From Chelydra serpentina (taxonomy: Eukaryota; Chordata; Testudines; Chelydridae), in assembly GCA_037349315.1 (NCBI GenBank), contig JBAIAC010000035.1, positions 6,400,501 to 6,464,500 of the forward strand: DNA of 64,000 bases, read 5' to 3'. The notes under the pieces were generated by a model. It did no database searches, was not told the DNA's origin, and worked only from the letters and a program-made list of their open reading frames with translations. The first letter of the stretch is position 1; every line of letters begins with the position of its first letter. Below are positions 50,877 through 63,156 of this stretch, piece by piece. The position numbers and the translations under genes are program-made.

Positions 50877-53608
50877 TGGCAATGTTCAAAAGACTGAGCT
50901 GAACCTTTCTTCACAATAGCATGAGTTTTAAGAGTGTCCTTAAATTTGAATTTGCTGGCTCTAAATTTGAACAATATATTTATCAGGAAAGTGATGGTAC
51001 TTGGTGGCTCTGAATACAGGCAAATCAGATAAACTCCCTGCCATCTTTTCCTTGCCTGTTTGCCCTCTATTTTTGTGCCTCTTTTTTGATGCATACCCTG
51101 TCATCTCCCACTTTGGACCATACCAAGATCTCTGTTATATAACAGGTTGTGTTGTGAAGGTGTGATTGTACCATTCACACTGTACAGAGAGATGAGTCAA
51201 GCCCTACCTTTGCAATTTCCTTTTATATGAAATGGAAGGTCCCACATTCCTTACTACCTGATCAGACTCTGAGGAAGAGGAAAATAACTTGAAACTTTGT
51301 CCACATATTTTCTTTGGAATAATGTCAGGCAAAAAAGGAACAACCATAAATAATCAACTAAAGTTGTTGGTTCAAAAAGATCCATTTGTTTTCCATTTCT
51401 GAGATTTGCAGCTATCAGCATTAATTCCCAGTGCCCATTTTAAGATGGGCCAATCTAAACACTACTGGTGTGTCCTGAAAACATTTTGGCTTTGCAGCGG
51501 CCGAAGGAACTGAATGCCAGAAATGGTTGTGATGTTGCTTTGGAGACTAACCAGATTTAAGGGACAAAGATTTTCACCAGAGTGTTGCTTGCAGAGTACT
51601 GATAGCTGCTCTCTGAACTTTTCTAACCTCAGTTGATGTTACTGAACAGAATCTAATCTAGCCTGTCCTCTCCTTCACTGAAGGAACTGTCAGGGGACCA
51701 AAACCACTTATGGTAGAGACAAGATAACTAGAACGTTTTCAGCAGCTGTACGGCAGCATAATAGTCTTTGTTCTGAATTCCCAGCTCATATTTTAGACAC
51801 AGTTCTGAGATTAAGTAGTGAAAGGAGGACAAACTGTTAAATTTTCTAATGTCTTACGTAATTGTCTGATGCAGCAAGATTTACCAAAACTCATCCATAG
51901 TTTCCAGCAGCAGTCTTTTGCCTATCAGTTTATCTTAAAATGCTTCCATTTGAAGTTCCATATACTAGTAGGAATTATTGGAAATAATTGCTCTAAAGAG
52001 TTAGATTTTGCCACTTCCAGCACTTTCAAATGGATTTCCATTGGGCAAATGGAGAAATGTAACCCACTGTATTTTGTTCATTTGCAACAGGCTGACAGTT
52101 CACTCTTTTTAGCGATGAAATGACAAAATATTTTCCTGGCTTCATCCTTCCCAGATGGAAAAGGAAATATTACTGTGAAAAACCCTGCCTTTTGTCATGC
52201 AAAATGTTAATTTTTGGTTACATTTTATGGAGAACTCATATATTGTTTTGCATTGCAGCAAAATCTAATTTTTACCAGCATTGAGAGGGAGTTCTGAGCA
52301 AGGAGGAATTGCTGGATCTGGCCCTATACTGCTTTTTAAAAAACTTTGATTTTGCAAGGATTTACGCATGCACTTAATACTATGCAATCTGAGCAGTCCC
52401 ATTAACTTTAATGAGACTACTCCCATGTGTAAAGTGAAACATGTGCACAAATCCTTGTGGGATAGGAGCCTTAATATGAAGTTGAATATATTGCATAAAT
52501 GGCATTGTAAGATCTGGAGATAAGGAGCAACTATACAAAGCTTAAGTCTTCTTAATGAACTTTGACCTAAAAAACCATATGCTTTCCAGCTGATGATTTA
52601 TTTCCTTGTATCTGATTCTCTTAGCCCCGCTGTTAGCCTCAGGCTTCTCAAACTGCATGAAATCATTAAAAAACCTGCCAATAGATTTACAAACGAGTAC
52701 TTTTTGGTTGAGACATTTGCTTTGGCTGAGGCAGCTAGCCCTTCCCCATGAGAAAGAAACAAGAAATAAGAGCATTCGTGCAAGGAGATTTAATGTTACA
52801 ATCCATCTGCTTTCTACAGGGAGTAGTGCAGGAGGCTTATGCCACCTGGCACTCTTTTCTTTTGTTGTTAGAGAGGTAAGAACCCTCGTATCTTTCAGTG
52901 CCAACAAAGTTGACATTATTCTTGGATTTTGACACACAAACCAAAGATCCAAGTACACAGTTGACCTAGCAGCTATTTTCCTCTCTTGCACCATTTTAAC
53001 AAGAAGATGATCCAAGCTGACTCTTCCTTTTCCCCTCCTTCATAAAAGCTAGGAAATTATTAAATATTGAAATTAAAAGATAGTGTAAGAAAATTGACCA
53101 AGAAAAAAGTATTTTGACAAGGCTAATATACACTTGAGGCAGTCCAGATAGTTTCCCAATGAGAAAGCAGACCTCCACTTCTCTAGGAGGCAGTCGGATA
53201 AGTTAGTCACCACAGACAGAGAGAATACTTGACTCGCCACTCAAAGAAACTTTTATTGGATTGCAGAGCCCATTGTTATGTGACAGCCTTCACTTTATCC
53301 CTCATAACTAAATATGCTTCAACAGATGGAACAGGTTGGCCCAGACCTGCAATCCTCTGCCATGATGGGGGAAGTCTAAATGAATCTCTTCATGGTAGGA
53401 TCTCAGCACAGCATGGAGGAGATTGAGAAGCACAAACCCTAACAGACAGACAGACTTGGGGCCTATCTTACAAATGTTTGGACTGAAAAACAGGGATGTT
53501 CCCTAAATAGAGCAAGCAAGTTCTCTTATAACTTAGGATCTGACACAGAAAGAAGGTTTACCAGCCCTTTTTTGCAGATTAATTTGGAAATGCCAGTGTC
53601 CCTTAGAA

Positions 53609-53937
53609 CAGAGGTTCTCAACCTTTTTTCTTTCCGAGGCCCTCCCAACATGCTATAAAAACTCCACGGCCCACCTGTGCCACAACAACTGTTTTTCTGC
53701 ATATAAAAGCCAATGCTGGCATTATGGGAAAGCAAGCAGGGCTATTGCCTGGGGCCCCCGCAAAGCTACGCTGCTCAGGCTTTGACTTCAGCCCCGAGTG
53801 GTGGGGTGAGGGCTGCGTGGGCTCTCTCCCCTGAGCCCCAATGAGTCTAATGCCAGCCCTGTTTGTCGGACCCCCTGAAACCTGCTTGTGGATCCCCAGG
53901 GGGCCGTGGACTCCTTGGTGACAACTGCTACCTTAGC
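53609..53937. mobile_element. hAT-type element with CAGAGGTTCTCAACC end
   Basis: The left end CAGAGGTTCTCAACCTTTTT is a widespread vertebrate hAT end. The right side reads CAGGGGGCCGTGGACTCC, then GGTGACAACTG, a decayed inverse of that end. Target-site duplication is not clear. Confidence 0.55.
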
Positions 53938-55103
53938 AACACACCGGCCTCCTTCTTGGCGGTACACTTTTTGCTTGAAAGAACAGCTGAAATCAGCTGT
54001 GGAACCTTTTACTGTAATAGATTTACACTTCCTCTCCTGGAAATTGCACTTGTTTTTCACTATCCCTTCTGCCAGAAAAAGCAGCGAGACTACAAGCAGA
54101 GTTGTCTCCTCTTCCACTCAGAAACAGTTTACATTTACCCTCCCTTTTTTTTCCTCCTTCTTACCAAAAAACTGTTTGTGCTTTAATGTCAGTTACATAA
54201 TTAAAATGAAAACCGCTGTTTTTGCTAGGAACAGAGGTTCCAATTGGCCCTTCTGCAGCTGATTAAGAAGTTAACTGGGTTAATGGTGGGAAGGAAAGAA
54301 TCCAGGTTCCTTCATTACACTGGAGATCAAGCTATTTATATTTTACATCCTCACGCTCCTTCTCCCTTGCAAAAGTAATACAGTGCTGGATTCTATTACG
54401 GATCTTGTTCTCCTGTGCAAGCTCCCCCTGCAAACTCTTCTCCTTTCAACCCAAAACAAGAATTGGCAGAGCTGGAGATGACTCATTTTGCATGTTTCTT
54501 GATGGCTAAACTTCAGCTTCTATGTTTACCATGTGGAGACTGGCAATCCACATAGGACTAACTGCTCCGGTGAAAATTGAATCAGCTTCTTTCCCCTGAG
54601 CAACAGCAACAACAGTGCTTCACTTCTATTAACTCACCATTTTGTGAGCCCTGTCGGTACTTCAGATGGGTGATTTTCATAGTGGTTGCATCTTACCCCT
54701 TTCCCCTGCTTCTGGCTGAAAAAGACGGGGAAAAGTTTAAACCATGGCATCGCTTTTTGAGGGAGTGCTGCATCACTTTCCCCTCCCCTCTCCCCTGCCC
54801 CCCGAGTTCAAGCACTAGATCATTCCATAGTAAGCTGTAAATATGCAGTTGATCTCATATAGGCTGTGAGAGTCAGAGAATAATGTGTAAATTACACCTG
54901 ATGGTTCAAAGCTTTGACGATGAGAGAAGGATTTTTAGATAATTGCAGACCAGGAAATATTGAATGTCATCTTCTCTCAAGGTTAAAATGTGGACTGACA
55001 GCCTGATGCATGCTTCCACGCAGGCCCCAGCCACCCTTCAACTGTTGTTCAGACTAAGCCACACCTCCAGACGGGCATCACTAGGGAATCTGAGAAGGGT
55101 GCA

Positions 55104-55828
55104 TGTAAGGGGGCTCGGACTCACCCGGCAGTGCCTCCTGCTGGTTGTCCTGGGAATTAGCTTGTCCAGCCCTGGAGCGCCCTCTGCAGGCCGGGGATCC
55201 GGCTTGCCCACTTTCCTCTAAGGCCCACGAGTCCCTCCCAGGACCCGGTGCCCCTTTAACTAGGGTGCTGCCCCTTTAACTAGGGTGCTGCCCCTTTAAC
55301 TAGGGTGCTGCCCCTCCCAGCAGTACCCCACAGATCTGGGTCTCCCCTCCCCAGGGGAACCCCCAACCCACTACCCCCACCTCGCCTCAGTCTTAGGCTA
55401 CTGCCAGTCACCAGCTAGCCCCCGCGCCCTGGGGCAGACTGAAGTATAAGCCACTCATCACAGGCAAGGTTGGGTTGGACCTGCTGCCTCGGCCTACCCG
55501 TGGGTTACCCCCTGTAACCCCTGTACCTATTGGGCCTTAACCAGGCCTGGAGCCTGGGGTTTTCCTATGCTGGAGCTCCCCAGCTCCTCTAGCCTTCCCC
55601 TAGCCCTGCTCCACTCTAGGTCCTTGCAGCCAGGCCCTCCTTCCTCTAAGGCAGAGGAAGGCTCCTTCTCTCCCCTGGCTGCCCTGGCCTTTATAAGGCC
55701 AGGCTTGTCTGTTTGGGGCGTGGCCCCCAGCTGAGCCTGCCTTCCCACTCAGCCCAGCTTTTAGCAATGCTCTCGCTTAGGGCTATTTCAAGCCCCTCAG
55801 GGCATGAGCGGGGTTCTGTCCTGCTACA
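55104..55828 (+). mobile_element. Solo LTR (725 bp) with perfect 5-bp TSD
   Basis: Begins TGTAAGGGGGCTCGG and ends TCTGTCCTGCTACA, a TG...CA pair. The TSD GTGCA is present on both sides (55099-55103 and 55829-55833). A TATA-like CCTTTATAAGG lies near 55688. There is a 20-bp tandem array inside. No internal region or genes remain. A 5-bp duplication fits Ty3/Gypsy-type or retrovirus-derived LTRs; the family is not assigned. Confidence 0.8.
55250..55315. repeat. 20-bp tandem repeat, three units plus a partial fourth
   Basis: GCCCCTTTAACTAGGGTGCT is repeated exactly at 55250-55269, 55270-55289 and 55290-55309, then GCCCCT. It lies inside the solo LTR and may be a short expanded regulatory block. 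Confidence 0.95.
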
Positions 55829-56842
55829 GTGCAACACTGAACTTTCAAATTCTTATGAAGCATGAGAGAATTAGCATTCATGACATGAGGCCAGAGAAAA
55901 TTCACCATAAATGGCTTTTGTGGGTAACCCACCTCCTTCATAAAGGTTTTCAGCAATAATGTGTACATGCCACTCTGTGTCTTAAATTTATTGCCGTCTG
56001 TATTCATGTCTTTAGATGAGAGGTTTTGTTAGGTAGAGTTTACCTGTGTTAGAGCCCCATATACATATAGTCCAATGCCTCAGTTTTGCTTTGACATAAG
56101 GCATCTGGCATAGAAGACCAAATACTGATACTACTGAGTAGTTGAGATCAATAATACTGTCCAGTTACTACTTGATGTTAGTAAGGGTGTTGGAATCTGG
56201 CTCTTACTGACTCTCATGCTCCTTTGGAATGAATGTGATCCTTTAATTATGGTTTGACGTAGACTATTTTACTGTCATGATAGAGAATCAACATCTTAAA
56301 CCCAGTTTCTGCTCTATTTTTGTGAGCTGTTGTCTAACCAAATTACTGACACAATAAATAATCTAAATAATGATTTAAAGTCACTAAACAATTCAGCAAA
56401 TCAGTAAAATACATCATATCACAATGTTACTAATTATTCCCCTTTTTATTTACTTTATCGATGATTGTCCATCACTTCTAAGAATGTCTTCCTGAGCATT
56501 AATCACTCTATCCTTTAAGGAAGCTTTTATGTTCTAAATCTTCTCTTCTTGTTTTTGCTGGCAGCCTGCATTTGGCCATATGCTCTGCTTATACTGGCTG
56601 CCAAATTCTTGGATTCTCAGGCTTGTTAAGCTGTGTAAAATGTTGTTGTTGACTTGAATGAGAAGAAAAGTAAGTGAATGATTGCACTTGTTGTTATGGC
56701 CATCTGTGTGTGAGAACCAGGCCTCTCACCTTGACAGGAACTGTTAAAACAGACAAACTGTGTAAAATAATTACTGGTTCTAAAATATCTTCTGGCAGCC
56801 ACATTTCATCAGTGCGACTTTTATAGGAATGATGAAAACTAA

Positions 56843-56937
56843 GGGCCAAATTCTGTGGTCCTTAACAGAGGAAAAACTCCCATTCTCTTCAGTGGGAATC
56901 TTTCTTAAGGACTGGAGAATTTGGCCCTGAAGTATTA
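56843..56937. mobile_element. Small palindromic MITE (95 bp)
   Basis: GGGCCAAATTCTGTGGTCC at the left is inverted as GGACTGGAGAATTTGGCCC at the right, with an inner CCCATTCTC/CAGTGGGAAT part. This is an amniote MITE-like repeat of unknown class. Confidence 0.6.
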
Positions 56938-57129
56938 GGGGGTCTCGTTGAAGAGGGAGGGGAGAAAGTTGAAAAGATGGAAACTTTGGTGTTTAGCAAA
57001 GGGGCAGCTTTCAAACTCTTTAGGACTCTTATATTTGAAATTGAATCAGAAAGTATAGAGCAGTGTAGACAGTGAGGATTAAGCCAGTAGAGTAATGACA
57101 TACATACCTGGAGTACATACTCTACATGT

Positions 57130-57212
57130 TCTCAACCGGCCCAAGCCTTCCATCTAAACTGCTGCCTCCCTGCTGCTGGAGCCTTTCCTGGCCACAGGAA
57201 AAGACTCCAGCA
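57130..57212. mobile_element. Left piece of a MITE interrupted by a CR1 fragment
   Basis: CTGCCTCCCTGCTGCTGGAG and CCTTTCCTGGCCACAGGAAA resemble units of the right piece at 57441-57766. The CR1 end at 57213 separates the two. Confidence 0.45.
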
Positions 57213-57436
57213 TAGAATCATGGAATCTCAGGGTTGGAAGGGACCTCAGGAGGTCATCTAGTCCAACCCCCTGCTCAAAGCAGGACCAACCCAACTAAAT
57301 CATCCCAGCCAGGGCTTTGTCAAGCCTGACCTTAAAAACCTCTAAGGAAGGAGATTCCACCACCTCCCTAGGTAACCCATTCCAGTGCTTCACCACCCTA
57401 CTAGTGAAAAAGTTTTTCCTAATATCCAACCTAAAC
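57213..57436 (-). mobile_element. CR1 LINE 3' end, minus strand
   Basis: AGAATCATGGAATCTCAGGG, TTGGAAGGGACCTCAGGAGG and TCATCTAGTCCAACCCCC are the reverse complement of the CR1 3' end. It continues through CCATTCCAGTGCTTCACCAC to TAATATCCAACCTAAAC. Confidence 0.88.
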
Positions 57437-57440
57437 GCAG

Positions 57441-57766
57441 CGGGGGAACAGCTGGAAAGGCTGCCAGCTCCCTGCTGCTGGAGCCCTTTGCCACCGCAGG
57501 GAAAGTCTCCAGCAGTGGGGAAAGGCTCTGGTGGTGGGTGAGCAGCCGTCCCATCACTGTCTCCCCCTGCCGGAGCCTTTCCTCACTGCGGTAAAAGGCT
57601 CTGGCAACGGGGAGTAACTAAAGCTGCCTTTCCTCTGCCAGAGCCTTTCACTGACGTGTGTAGCTACACACTGTCGTGTGGCCATGGTGTGCTTTTCACT
57701 GTGGCTTGTAGTTAGCTGCACGTAAGCTACACACCACCGAAAATGGTGTATAGTGTAGACACAGCC
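57441..57766. mobile_element. MITE right piece with AGTGTAGACACAGCC end
   Basis: Contains repeated AGAGCCTTTC-type units and ends TATAGTGTAGACACAGCC, the inverse of GGCTGTGTCTACACT, a Harbinger-type terminus. It shares sequence with the element at 59165. Confidence 0.55.
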
Positions 57767-57989
57767 ACAGAGATGGAGAAAACCTTCTAGGTCTGACATG
57801 AATTACTCTAAGGTATGATTATCGAGAATTGTTCTCCTCTGTGTTTTTCCTTGGGTTTTGTCGAATTTGGTTTTGAACTTCTGCATGGATGGGGCTTTCA
57901 CCACTTTCTTTGGAAGAGTGTTTTGTGGTTTAATGACCTCACCGTGAAAAACTTTCCATGATTTTAAGTGTGGTCTAAAAGAATGTGCA

Positions 57990-58190
57990 CAGGATTGGGA
58001 GTAAGGTGGTCCGGAGTTCTAATCCTGGCTCTGCCATTGATTCACTGTGTGTTTTTAGGTGAGTCATTTCACTCTCTTTTCCCATCTGTACTTTGGGGTA
58101 ATAATACCTACCTACCTTGTAGGGTTGTTGTCAGGATTAATTAGTTAATGTCTGGTACAGTGCATTGAACATATAAAATGCTAAGTATTG
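57990..58190 (+). mobile_element. MIR (CORE-SINE)
   Basis: TCTAATCCTGGCTCTGCCATT, GTGAGTCATTTCACTCTC, TCTGTACTTTGGGGTAATAAT and TTGTAGGGTTGTTGTCAGGAT follow in full MIR order. Confidence 0.8.
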
Positions 58191-58215
58191 TTCATTTAAT
58201 GCCATTTCTCTTCTA

Positions 58216-58520
58216 GTATGTCTACACTTCAAGCTGGCTACGTGATTCCCAGCTTGAGGAGACATACGCACACTAGCTCTGATCAAGCTAATGTGCTAAA
58301 AATAGAGTATAGGCCCCGCAACATGAGCAATGGGAGGGGTATCCACCCCGGGTATGTGTCCATGGTCTCAGACTGGATCATACTTGGGGCAGCTAGCCCC
58401 TCCTGATGCTTGCACTGCCATGGCTATGCTCTACTTTTAGAGCGCTAGTTCCATCAGAGCGAGCATAGATGTGTCTCCTGGAGTTGGTAATCACACCCCT
58501 TGCTCGAAGGGTAGACATAC
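58216..58520. mobile_element. Harbinger-type MITE (305 bp)
   Basis: The left end GTATGTCTACACTTCAAGC and the right end GCTCGAAGGGTAGACATAC are inverse with two mismatches. It lies just after a MIR. No coding capacity. The exact TSD is uncertain. Confidence 0.78.
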
Positions 58521-58899
58521 TCTGACAGTAATTGTGCACCTTAAAACTTTCAACACAATGGGTGGGTGCACCCTTTTCCTCCTCTGTACACAGTATTTTA
58601 TGTGCTGTAATGAAACTCTGTGTTGTAGAAAGAATCCTCATTATTGCCAGATAAACTGAGTTTGTGTGATATGAGAGACAGACTTTGCAGGATTGGGACC
58701 GTAGGCACATCAGGACAGTGTGGACTCATTCTTATCTTCTGGAGAAGTGAAGAAATTCATAACCTATGCCTGTAAATGAAACCTGGGTATTATGTTCAGA
58801 TTACATTGAGCATAACGATACGCACTACCCAGAGTATGTGTTCAAATGTATCCAGATTACAGCCACACAATATTTAACCTTTTCAATGTTCTCTTTTAG

Positions 58900-59046
<147 letters not shown>

Positions 59047-59164
59047 TAAGTTCCACATGCCCCAGGTTTTTTTCTTATATGCAGTGAATGATTGTGGGGG
59101 AATTCCTGTTAATTTATTGATAAAGTAATGCACCAAGGAATATTGCAGAGTGCAGGTTAAAACC

Positions 59165-59498
59165 GGTATGTCTACACTTACGGAGGCGTGTAGAGTACAG
59201 ACACTGCATGCCCAGCTAGCATGGGGATAGATAGCAGTATAGATGGTGAGGCATAGCTTAGCTGAATAGAGAAGAGAGCCTGGCGTGCCTGAACCGCCAG
59301 GGTGTACACCCTACAACAGCTCTCTAAACGTCCTAGCAGGGCTTTCCACGTCTACAGTGCTATTTGTAGTGAAAGGCTGCAGCAGTGGGGCGCTGCCAGA
59401 GCTTTTCCTTGCTGCCTCCCGGCTGCCGGAACCGTTCACTGTGGTGTGTAGTTACACTGTGGTGTGTACTGCACGCCACCGTGAGTGTAGACATAGCC
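59165..59498. mobile_element. Harbinger-type MITE (334 bp)
   Basis: The left end GGTATGTCTACACTTACGG is inverse to the right end GTGAGTGTAGACATAGCC. The right half (GCTGCCGGAACCGTTCACTG, GTGTGTAGTTACACTGTGG) resembles the 57441 element, so both belong to one family. Confidence 0.75.
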
Positions 59499-59650
59499 TG
59501 AGAGTCCGAACTCCTGGATTATATGCCATTTCTACTGACCCACTTTTTGCCCATGGGTAGATCATTTATCTTCTCTGTACCTCAGTGTACCCATCTATGA
59601 AGCTGGTTATAACAGTACAATACATTACAGAGGTCTTGAAAGCATTATTG
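59499..59650 (+). mobile_element. MIR (CORE-SINE), diverged
   Basis: GGTAGATCATTTATCTTCTC, CTGTACCTCAGTGTACCC and ATCTATGAAGCTGGTTATAA follow in MIR order directly after the MITE. Confidence 0.6.
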
Positions 59651-59762
59651 TATTAACATCAATGGAAGTTGAAACAGTCCCTAGGGGATTTGTAAAAACA
59701 AAAAAACCCTGCTTCACTCATTAGCACTATAGTCAACCTTTATTTTTTTTCCCTATTCACAG

Positions 59763-59938
59763 CCCAGCTAATGGAGGCCGTACATGCATGGGGCCAACCT
59801 ATGAGTTCCAGCTTTGCAGCACTCAAGATTGTCCCAAGGACTCTGATGATTTCAGAGAGGAGCAGTGTAGACAATGGGATCCTTACTTTGAATATCAGAA
59901 TGCGAAACACCACTGGCTCCCATTTGAGCATTCCGATG
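59763..59938 (+). CDS. ADAMTS2: ADAMTS2 exon: end of TSP1 repeat, start of cysteine-rich domain
   Basis: A 176-bp exon (one base, 58 codons, one base) after CTATTCACAG. It reads [20 protein letters not shown] and continues through [20 protein letters not shown] to [26 protein letters not shown] closes the first thrombospondin repeat; [10 protein letters not shown] and HHWLP begin the cysteine-rich module. The donor is GTTAGT, slightly weaker than the GTAAGT or GTGAGT of the neighbouring exons. The trailing G joins GT of the next exon to give Gly, where human ADAMTS2 has Ala as I recall. Confidence 0.93.
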
Positions 59939-60927
59939 GTTAGTAATTCCCCAGCTTGTTCTAATGTTGTCTTAGCAAATTTAGTCTCAGTCTGACAGCT
60001 CTGGGGGCAGAAATTTGTTGTCTGCCAATGAGGTGCCACATGGTCATTAGCACTGCAGGCTTCCCCTTGTCTCCTTACCAACATGCATCAACCTGGTATA
60101 GGAGAGAGCCCCTCTTGGGGTGAACAGACGGTTCTACTTTTCATGCTGGTTCAGTCCCTGGCTCCTCTGTGCCTTCGGCAAAGTTGCAGACCGTTGATAC
60201 AGATACAGGAACGGGCTGTTTGTTACCCTAGTGTATTGAAAACATGATGAGGGGGATAAGAAAATCCCATTTCAGACTTTACGACAGTCAATGGGAGCTG
60301 CTGCGCATCTTTAAAATCAGAACATTTAGTTCAATTCCTTAATGTGGATTAAGAGTCCTAACAGGCAGCCAAGTTTTACAATTTTGGCCTCAGCAAAGAA
60401 TGGATAATAGGGAACCCAGGTGCCAGAGCATCAATTTTTTGCCAGAATTGGCCACATCTGGTTTCTCAGATCCCAATAGAGGAAAGTCTCTTCTTAAGGT
60501 CAATCTTGATGGGAACCAGGAGTTGATGGCAATTTGCCCATGTAGTTCATTTGTCTGACTTGCTCCCCAAAACAATTTTCACTATTTACGTTACTTGTTT
60601 CTTCAGTTCTTGTGCAACCTGGGATTTTAAGAGGAGCAGATGCAGATAGATTCATGGCTTCATTTCAAGATGTACATTTTCTTCCACAGACAGGGGGAGA
60701 ACTGTGGCCCACAGACCTGTGTGGATGAAATATTCTTCTACAGCCTGACCCAAAGCCCACTGAAGCTAATGGGATTCTTTTCATTGACTTCAGTGGGCTT
60801 TAGATCAGACAACTATCTGGTCTGCTCCATTTTTATATCAGTATATCTGGTTTAGTTAGGGCTGTGATATTTTACTGAAATAATTATACCATATTATTCT
60901 CCTTCCTGTACAGAAATAAGGCTCTAA

Positions 60928-61024
60928 GTGCCAGTATAGCTGCATCCACACGTGGGGAGCTGTGCCATGTAACTATATACCAGTATAGTTAAAGGGATAC
61001 AACTTTGGTGTGTAGACAAGCCTT
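60928..61024. mobile_element. MITE right-end fragment
   Basis: Ends GGTGTGTAGACAAGCC, the inverse of GGCTTGTCTACACACC, and contains TATACCAGTATAGTTAAAG. It is typical of turtle MITEs. Confidence 0.5.
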
Positions 61025-61149
61025 ACGTTCATAAACGTATGGTGTAACATGCAGTTCTAATACATCCAGGGCCACACACTCCCCTCTTATGAAGTGGATA
61101 TACAGTATTCAGAATCTGGGAGCAACATAAATTTTTATCTTACCCTGTC

Positions 61150-62060
61150 TTTTCTCTAGAGAGTCACTTTGGCAGATCTACCTGAAGGTAGGGTCTCCAT
61201 CTCCCTACATTTGGCTAGCTGTTGTCTTCCTTGTGTTAATCCCATCAAATGGGGACAGCTCTATGAGTCCTCTCCCTCTAAAATGGTCTGTTCAACGCCA
61301 TATCCTCTATCACACCACATGCTAACAAATCTTCCTTTATGACATCCCATCACTTTTACTTGGGTTGATCTCTCCATCTTTTTCCTTCAGTCTTGCTCTG
61401 TTGGACTCTCTTACCCACATAGTTGTCAGGACTGTGCTTTATGTGACCAAACCATCTGAGCCTGAGCTCCCTCACTTATTGGTGTTACTTTGAGCATGCC
61501 TCTAACATACTCATTCTTCACATGGTCTACCTTGCTTACACCACTCATCCCTCTGTATTTCTGTGGAACAGATCGTTTGCTCGTGGTTCTTTGTTGCCCA
61601 ACACTCAGTGCCGTACATTAAAACTGGATGGGCAACCATTTTATAGACTTTCCCCTTTTAATTTTACTGGTATCTTCCTGTCACACACAACACCACTCAT
61701 CTCTCTCCATCTGAGCCTGGCATTTATTATCATAACTCTAATTTCCGCCTCAATTTACACATTTTCCCAGATTCTGGAGCCCAGATACTTGAAAGTTTGT
61801 GTTTTCGGCATTGTCTGCCCATCTAGTGTCAAGGATAATACTTCCGTGTTCACGTTATTGAAACTGCATACTGTTTTTCCTCTCCTTATTTTGAGCCCTT
61901 GTCTCTCCAGCACATTTCTCCATTTATCAAGATCCTCTTTTAGACTGTCCTTCTCCTCACTGCATAGAATGAGAGCATCTGCAAACAGCAGGCCACCAAG
62001 CTACTGCTTCTGTATGTTCCTTGTGAGGGGATCCAGGACAAGAATAAAAAAGGGCTTTTT
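61150..62060 (-). mobile_element. RTE-type LINE, degenerate C-terminal reverse-transcriptase region
   Basis: On the minus strand, read from 62000 downward, it gives ADALILCSEEKDSLKEDLDK, later GLKIRRGKT, then QTFKYLGS and LMYGTECWATKN. This is the ordered C-terminal part of RTE-clade reverse transcriptases ('YADDLVLC', 'GLKISRKKT', 'FKYLGS', 'LLYGSECW'). Here the ADD of the catalytic box reads ADA. The open frame of 188 residues on the + strand (61522-62088) is its antisense shadow. Frame breaks make it non-functional. Confidence 0.8.
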
Positions 62061-62295
62061 GCTAACTGTACCCATTATAATCAACTGAACCTCAGAAGGC
62101 TTAGAAATTTGGTGCTTTGTCTGCTGTACTGCATGCACATACATTTGGGCTAGCTTGTCCCTTTTGGACCGTGCGCCCACAGGATGGCTTACAGTGGAAT
62201 TCCACCCCTTGGGTAGTGGAGCTCTGAACTGCCCAAACATAGGCCAGATTGCACAGTACAGAATGCAGCCCCTTAAGCAGTAAAATGGCCTATTC

Positions 62296-62695
62296 GGATA
62301 TGTCTGCACTGCATCGTTAACCTGGGTCTGAGGGACCCGAGCTTGTGGACTCAGTGTTTCCAACTACTGCTTGAGCATTCATACTGCAATTTAAACTGTG
62401 GCTTATGATTGCTGGACCTGAGTCCCAGAACCATGCTAATGCGTCTGTACTGCAGTACGCAGACCTCCTGACTCGCGTCTGCAGCTTGAGTGCTGTCCAC
62501 ACTGCAAAATGACAGGGTTTGAGCCTGAGTCTCGGGGGGCTCGGGCTCTGACCCCCTCTCTCCCACCAGCAGACTCCTCGGAGCCAGGTCCGGAGTGCTT
62601 GCTGACCCAAGTCAGACTGATTTGTGTGTAGACAGAAGGTGGGCATGGGCTCAAACCTGAGTCAGAGCCCGGGCTCAGTGTGCAGTGTAAACTCA
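62296..62695. mobile_element. Harbinger-type MITE, diverged
   Basis: The left end is GGATATGTCTGCACTGC. The right side contains GTGTGTAGACAG and ends near TGTGCAGTGTAAACTC. The interior has GAGCCTGAGTCTCGG and GGGCTCAAACCTGAGTC inversions. Confidence 0.5.
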
Positions 62696-62708
62696 ACTAA
62701 GTCACTAA

Positions 62709-62897
62709 GGGTATGTCTACACTGGGCCCACGGCAGTGAGTCTCAGAGCCTGGATCAGCTGCCTTAGGCTTGCGGGGCTTGAGCTACAGGGCTAAAAATA
62801 GCAGTGGAGACGTTCCCGGTCAGGCTGGAGCTCAGGCTCTGAAACCGGGCCAAGGAGGTCAGTTGACCTGGGCTCTGAGACTCGCAGCTGTGGCTCT
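62709..62897. mobile_element. Harbinger-type MITE, 3'-truncated, relative of 39669
   Basis: Starts GGGTATGTCTACACTGGG after TAA. It shares CAGCTGCCTTAGGCTTGCGG and GGGCTAAAAATAGCAG with the 39669-39930 MITE. The right terminal repeat is absent. Confidence 0.7.
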
Positions 62898-63156
62898 TTT
62901 TTTTGCAGCATCGACAAACACTAAGATACAGTCCCACGAACAATCCATTGGCTCTTTTTTATCTAGCAGTTTCCAACTGAGCCTTCGTAGAGTAACGCTC
63001 CTAACAATTTATTGGCTGCGGACAGTGTGCTTGGCACTGTATGAATGATCGTGCAGGCTAATCGCGAATACTGCTGCCATTCAAACTGACGTTCGTAGCT
63101 TGAGCAAATGAGCGGTTCAAGCCTAACAATAAACTATGGGGCATTTTGTCTTCTAG

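Larger units (their letters stand above)
59939..63156 (+). other. ADAMTS2: ADAMTS2 intron (about 3.2 kb)
   Basis: Bounded by GTTAGT at 59939 and acceptor CTTCTAG ending at 63156. It holds the end of a small MITE (60928-61024), a degenerate RTE LINE on the minus strand (about 61150-62060) and two Harbinger-type MITEs (62296-62695, 62709-62897). Nothing is recognised at 59960-60900. Confidence 0.7.

Noticed and set aside
55250..55315. CRISPR-like direct repeats
   Set aside because: The repeats are adjacent without spacers, and the host is a vertebrate. It is a tandem repeat in an LTR.
61522..62088. 188-residue plus-strand open frame with a hydrophobic stretch
   Set aside because: It is the antisense of RTE reverse-transcriptase coding sequence, so the apparent membrane segment is an artefact.
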